Shown: positions 61,498 to 64,000 of the stretch, piece by piece
Layout: every line of letters begins with the position of its first letter
Position numbering within the stretch: position 1 is the stretch's first letter
Assembly: GCA_009827225.1 (NCBI GenBank)
Contig: WUAI01000010.1
Location: forward strand, 20,000-83,999
Origin: Flavobacteriaceae bacterium
GTDB taxonomy: Bacteria > Bacteroidota > Bacteroidia > Flavobacteriales > Flavobacteriaceae
DNA length: 64,000 nt
Reading direction: 5' to 3'
Translations under genes and position numbers: made by a program
The notes under the pieces: model-generated
Databases searched by the model: none
What the model was told of the DNA's origin: nothing
What the model saw: only the letters and a program-made list of their open reading frames with translations

Positions 61498-62072
61498 GAA
61501 GATTCATTTTTATGTGCCTCTTGGCACTTGGAACTTTTTTATTGCCTGTACGTGCTACGTGCCAGGGAATGCCAGTGTATGATAACACCAATTTTATCAC
61601 GCTGGGCAAACAAATTTTGGAAGCCGCGAAGCAAACAGAAAACCTAATCAAAACGGTGGAGTTTATGCGACAACAGAAAGAACGTATTGAAAAGGTGAGC
61701 AATGTGGTAAAGCAGCTAAAGGCAGTTCGTGAGCTTGCGCGGAACAATGAACGTCTTTTTGATGTGGTTCGGAACGATGTGCGGCATATTTTGAACTCCC
61801 CATACATCAAGCCCGAAGAAATCACAAGAGTATCGCAATCCTTTGAAAATATCATTGAAAATTCATTAGAGGATTTGGATTTTGTACAACAGATACTTTC
61901 CAGTGATTACTTAAAAATGACCGATGCTGAACGAGCTGAGGTATTAAAGGAACGTGAAACACGGTCTAAGGAAATGGTCGCCGAAATAGAGCGTAAGACC
62001 AAGCGATACCAGGACATCATTTCCTTTCGGGAAATGCAGGACAAAATAAACAACAGGGCTACAAATTATTAA
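61494..62072 (+). CDS. traI: TraI, DUF4141 conjugation protein
   Basis: The 192-residue exported protein has a signal peptide (MRRFIFMCLLALGTFLLPVRA, then TCQG) followed by a long coiled coil (about 40-190; KQILEAAKQTENLIKTVEFM, then KQQKERIEKVS-like heptads). DUF4141 proteins sit at this place in the operon and may be VirB5-like, acting in the periplasm. It overlaps traG by four bases and precedes traJ by three. Confidence 0.87.
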   Translation: MRRFIFMCLLALGTFLLPVRATCQGMPVYDNTNFITLGKQILEAAKQTENLIKTVEFMRQQKERIEKVSNVVKQLKAVRELARNNERLFDVVRNDVRHILNSPYIKPEEITRVSQSFENIIENSLEDLDFVQQILSSDYLKMTDAERAEVLKERETRSKEMVAEIERKTKRYQDIISFREMQDKINNRATNY

Positions 62073-62075
62073 ACG

Positions 62076-62915
62076 ATGCAATTGGCTATCCCATTAATAG
62101 GAGGATTGGAGTATGTAGACGCTGTCTTTCAGACCATAAAGGACAGCGATTTTCTACAGTATACCATTGTAGGTATGAAAGCCCTTGCCATCCTATTCTT
62201 TTTAATCAATATCCTCAAAAAATATAATGAAGGTGTTGCCAATAGGGATGGGTATACCTGGGGGTTGACCCCAACAGAATTGATAAAGAATTTCATTATT
62301 GTCATTCTGGTCATCTTTTCCAGTCAGGTCTTGGAAGTGTTTGACAACATTTTGGTAGCTATTGAAGGACAGTATCGAAATACGGCTCCAGCATTATTGC
62401 CCTTACAATTGCAAGATGTGGAGATTGAGGAAGACGCAGGTGGATTGGAAGCTGCCAGTAAAGGACTGGCCTTATTGTTCGAGGCATTAAGTTCTCCTTT
62501 GTTCGGCCTAAAAATACTGGCCTTTATTCTGAGCGTATTCCTGTGGTTACTCGACCTGTTCATTTACCCCTTGTTTCTGGCAGAACGGTTTTTCCTGTTA
62601 GGGATAATGCAAGCCTTTTTTCCATTGGTGATAAGCCTTGCCGTATTCGAGAAGTTTAGGTCGATGGCCTATACCTTTTTTAAATTGTATGCCGCAGTGT
62701 ATATGCTCGTTCCCGCCTTTTTTCTGGTGAATGTGTTTATCAATGCTTTGTACACGGAGTTTACCACCAATTTTTGGGTGAACCTCTTTGGCTTTGATTT
62801 CGGAAGCTCATTTTTTGCGCCCATCATTGAATTGGGTACGATTGGTTTTATCGTCTTTCTGAAGTTCAAACTGTATAAGCGCGCCACCTCGTTCACTTTT
62901 AAACTTTTCACGTAA
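62076..62915 (+). CDS. traJ: TraJ, conjugation membrane protein (VirB6-like)
   Basis: The 279-residue protein has five to six membrane helices, among them YTIVGMKALAILFFLINIL, FIIVILVIFSSQVL, ILAFILSVFLWLLDLFIYPLF and AVYMLVPAFFLVNVFI. A polar insert (about 105-140) lies between the second and third. It resembles the VirB6/TrbL role of forming the inner-membrane part of the channel. It starts three bases after traI and ends 14 before traK. Confidence 0.88.
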   Translation: MQLAIPLIGGLEYVDAVFQTIKDSDFLQYTIVGMKALAILFFLINILKKYNEGVANRDGYTWGLTPTELIKNFIIVILVIFSSQVLEVFDNILVAIEGQYRNTAPALLPLQLQDVEIEEDAGGLEAASKGLALLFEALSSPLFGLKILAFILSVFLWLLDLFIYPLFLAERFFLLGIMQAFFPLVISLAVFEKFRSMAYTFFKLYAAVYMLVPAFFLVNVFINALYTEFTTNFWVNLFGFDFGSSFFAPIIELGTIGFIVFLKFKLYKRATSFTFKLFT

Positions 62916-62929
62916 TAAAAAAATAGCTT

Positions 62930-63547
62930 ATGAAAACTCCATATAAAAATATATACGAGGTATTGAAGATGAATCGGTTTATAGTACTGGCCGTCATTGT
63001 AATGGCTTTTCTATCCACCATCATTTCAAGTTTGATATCCTACAAAATGTACAATAAGGCGCTGGATGGCTCTTTTGCCATCGGTAAAAATGGAGAAGTT
63101 ATCCCTTTGCAATGGGTACAGGAAAAGGAAAATTTAGAGGTGGAAGCTCTAGAGCATTTACGACTCTTTCATTCCTACTTTTATGGGTTGGATGCCACAA
63201 ACTTTGAAAACCATATTGAAAAAGCCCTTTGGTTGGGGGATAGTTCCGTTGATAATGTGTATCGACAGAAAAAAGCTGATGGTGTCTATAACCGTTTGAT
63301 GCAGTATTCCTTGGTGCAAAAGGTTATCAGCATTGAATCAGAATTAGACCTTACCTCAGAACCATACCCCTTTAGAACGGTCACTATTTTTCAAATCAAC
63401 AGGGGGTCGGCAATTGACACCTATGAACTGGTTTCCACGGGTAAACTTTTGCATTTGGATAAACGAAACTTTCCCAATAACACCCACGCGCTATTGATAA
63501 CAGATTATTTCGAGAACACTTTAAAGAAAGTCGATAAACGAAAGTAA
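62930..63547 (+). CDS. traK: TraK, conjugation protein (VirB8-like)
   Basis: The 205-residue protein has a short cytosolic lead, one membrane helix (FIVLAVIVMAFLSTIISSLIS, about 17-37) and a periplasmic domain of about 165 residues. This is the plan of VirB8/TrbF scaffold proteins of type IV secretion systems. It lies between traJ and traM with short gaps. Confidence 0.88.
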   Translation: MKTPYKNIYEVLKMNRFIVLAVIVMAFLSTIISSLISYKMYNKALDGSFAIGKNGEVIPLQWVQEKENLEVEALEHLRLFHSYFYGLDATNFENHIEKALWLGDSSVDNVYRQKKADGVYNRLMQYSLVQKVISIESELDLTSEPYPFRTVTIFQINRGSAIDTYELVSTGKLLHLDKRNFPNNTHALLITDYFENTLKKVDKRK

Positions 63548-63558
63548 AAATTAAGATT

Positions 63559-64000
63559 ATGAAACTGGATAAGAAAAAAATAACGTTCATCGCAGTCATC
63601 GGAGCAGTGGTCATTTTCATTGTCACCTATTCCATTTTGGCATTTGGTGAAGATGATTCCCAAAAAGATGAACTGCGACAGACACAGGTTCCCGTATTGG
63701 AAAACCCTATTGATGATTATACATCCAGATTGGATGCAGTGGATGATTTAAAAGAAGTCAGGCAAACCAACGCACCTAGTATTTATGACGAAAAATACTT
63801 GGATTCTACAGGTGTCTTTGACCCTGATTTTTTGGAAAAGGAAAAGATAAGGATGGTAGATAGTATCTATAACAATAGCCGTATCAATTATACGACGGGT
63901 ACTTTTCGGGTAACGAACCCTGTTCAGGATAGCCTGGTTAATGCCTTGACTAGCAAAACGAAAGAACGCAAAAAGGAAGAGGTGGCACTTGTTGAAAAGA
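63559..64000 (+). CDS. traM: TraM, conjugation protein (cut by window edge)
   Basis: The frame opens at ATG 63559 and runs past the window, giving 147 residues. The start MKLDKKKITFIAVIGAVVIF is a basic lead and a membrane helix; then comes a polar periplasmic part with DDYTSRLDAV and long charged stretches (LVNALTSKTKERKKEEVAL). This matches TraM of Bacteroides-type elements, which acts like a VirB10 protein in spanning to the outer membrane. It lies 11 bases after traK. Confidence 0.85.
   Translation, partial: MKLDKKKITFIAVIGAVVIFIVTYSILAFGEDDSQKDELRQTQVPVLENPIDDYTSRLDAVDDLKEVRQTNAPSIYDEKYLDSTGVFDPDFLEKEKIRMVDSIYNNSRINYTTGTFRVTNPVQDSLVNALTSKTKERKKEEVALVEK

Larger units (their letters stand above)
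48448..64000 (+). mobile_element. Left end of a CTnDOT-type integrative and conjugative element
   Basis: From the tRNA-Pro 3' end onward the content changes to a tyrosine recombinase, A+T-rich cargo on mixed strands, and a Bacteroides-type tra operon (traE to traM), the mating-pair apparatus. The element continues past the window, so the right attachment site, relaxase, coupling protein and mobilisation genes are not seen. The left boundary is inferred from gene content; the direct-repeat core is not identified because the other copy is outside. Confidence 0.75.

Noticed and set aside
1..64000. CRISPR arrays and rRNA genes
   Set aside because: No regularly spaced direct repeats of CRISPR type, no cas-like genes and no rRNA sequence were seen on reading.

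Overview
The window looks like a chromosomal segment of a marine-type Flavobacteriaceae (Bacteroidota) with an integrated conjugative element entering at its right side. The lineage is suggested by bacillithiol synthase BshA, an E1 alpha/beta 2-oxoacid dehydrogenase fusion, LptD and TamB envelope genes, promoter elements of the Bacteroidota type (TTTG then TAnnTTTG), tRNA genes without encoded CCA, and a Bacteroides-type (CTnDOT-like) tra operon. The genus cannot be fixed from the sequence alone.

Positions 1-48.4 kb are core genome. From the left: the end of a type III polyketide synthase / methyltransferase / FAD oxidoreductase cluster (minus strand, ATGA overlaps); a lipocalin-OmpA lipoprotein pair; the fused E1 dehydrogenase; a tightly overlapped plus-strand operon (2-oxoglutarate dioxygenase, SUI1-like factor, DUF1835 protein, nucleoside phosphorylase, substrate-binding-like protein); ung divergent from mutS2; a three-gene minus-strand unit of ATP-grasp ligase, N-formylglutamate amidohydrolase and a DUF1704 zinc peptidase; MscS, a dicarboxylate symporter and chorismate synthase; an LpxH-like phosphoesterase facing a large FAD/Fe-S oxidoreductase. 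A nine-gene minus-strand run (about 26.2-36.0 kb) carries BshA, a NagZ/beta-lactamase fusion, Fe-S electron-transfer proteins, an MlaD protein and a cell-wall amidase. LptD, RidA, TamB, TsaD, RsmE, a 56-residue small protein, a DUF4159 protein and two RNA or SAM methyltransferases complete the core.

Two tRNA genes (Ser-GCT, Pro-TGG) at 48.28-48.45 kb mark the junction. Immediately after tRNA-Pro come a 16-bp inverted repeat, phased GGGAACA repeats and an IntDOT-type tyrosine recombinase. This is the left end of an integrative conjugative element that continues beyond 64000. Between the integrase and the tra operon lies A+T-rich cargo. It includes a three-gene minus-strand operon (helical-repeat protein, Mrr-like nuclease candidate, zinc-ribbon PD-(D/E)XK nuclease candidate) with an attenuator-like hairpin in its leader. 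I cannot assign it to any described defence system, and it is the best candidate for an undescribed system in the window. An HTH protein, an EEP-family protein with altered motifs, an ORF6N protein and a peptidoglycan amidase follow. The transfer operon then reads traE, traF, traG, traI, traJ, traK and traM, the last cut by the window edge.
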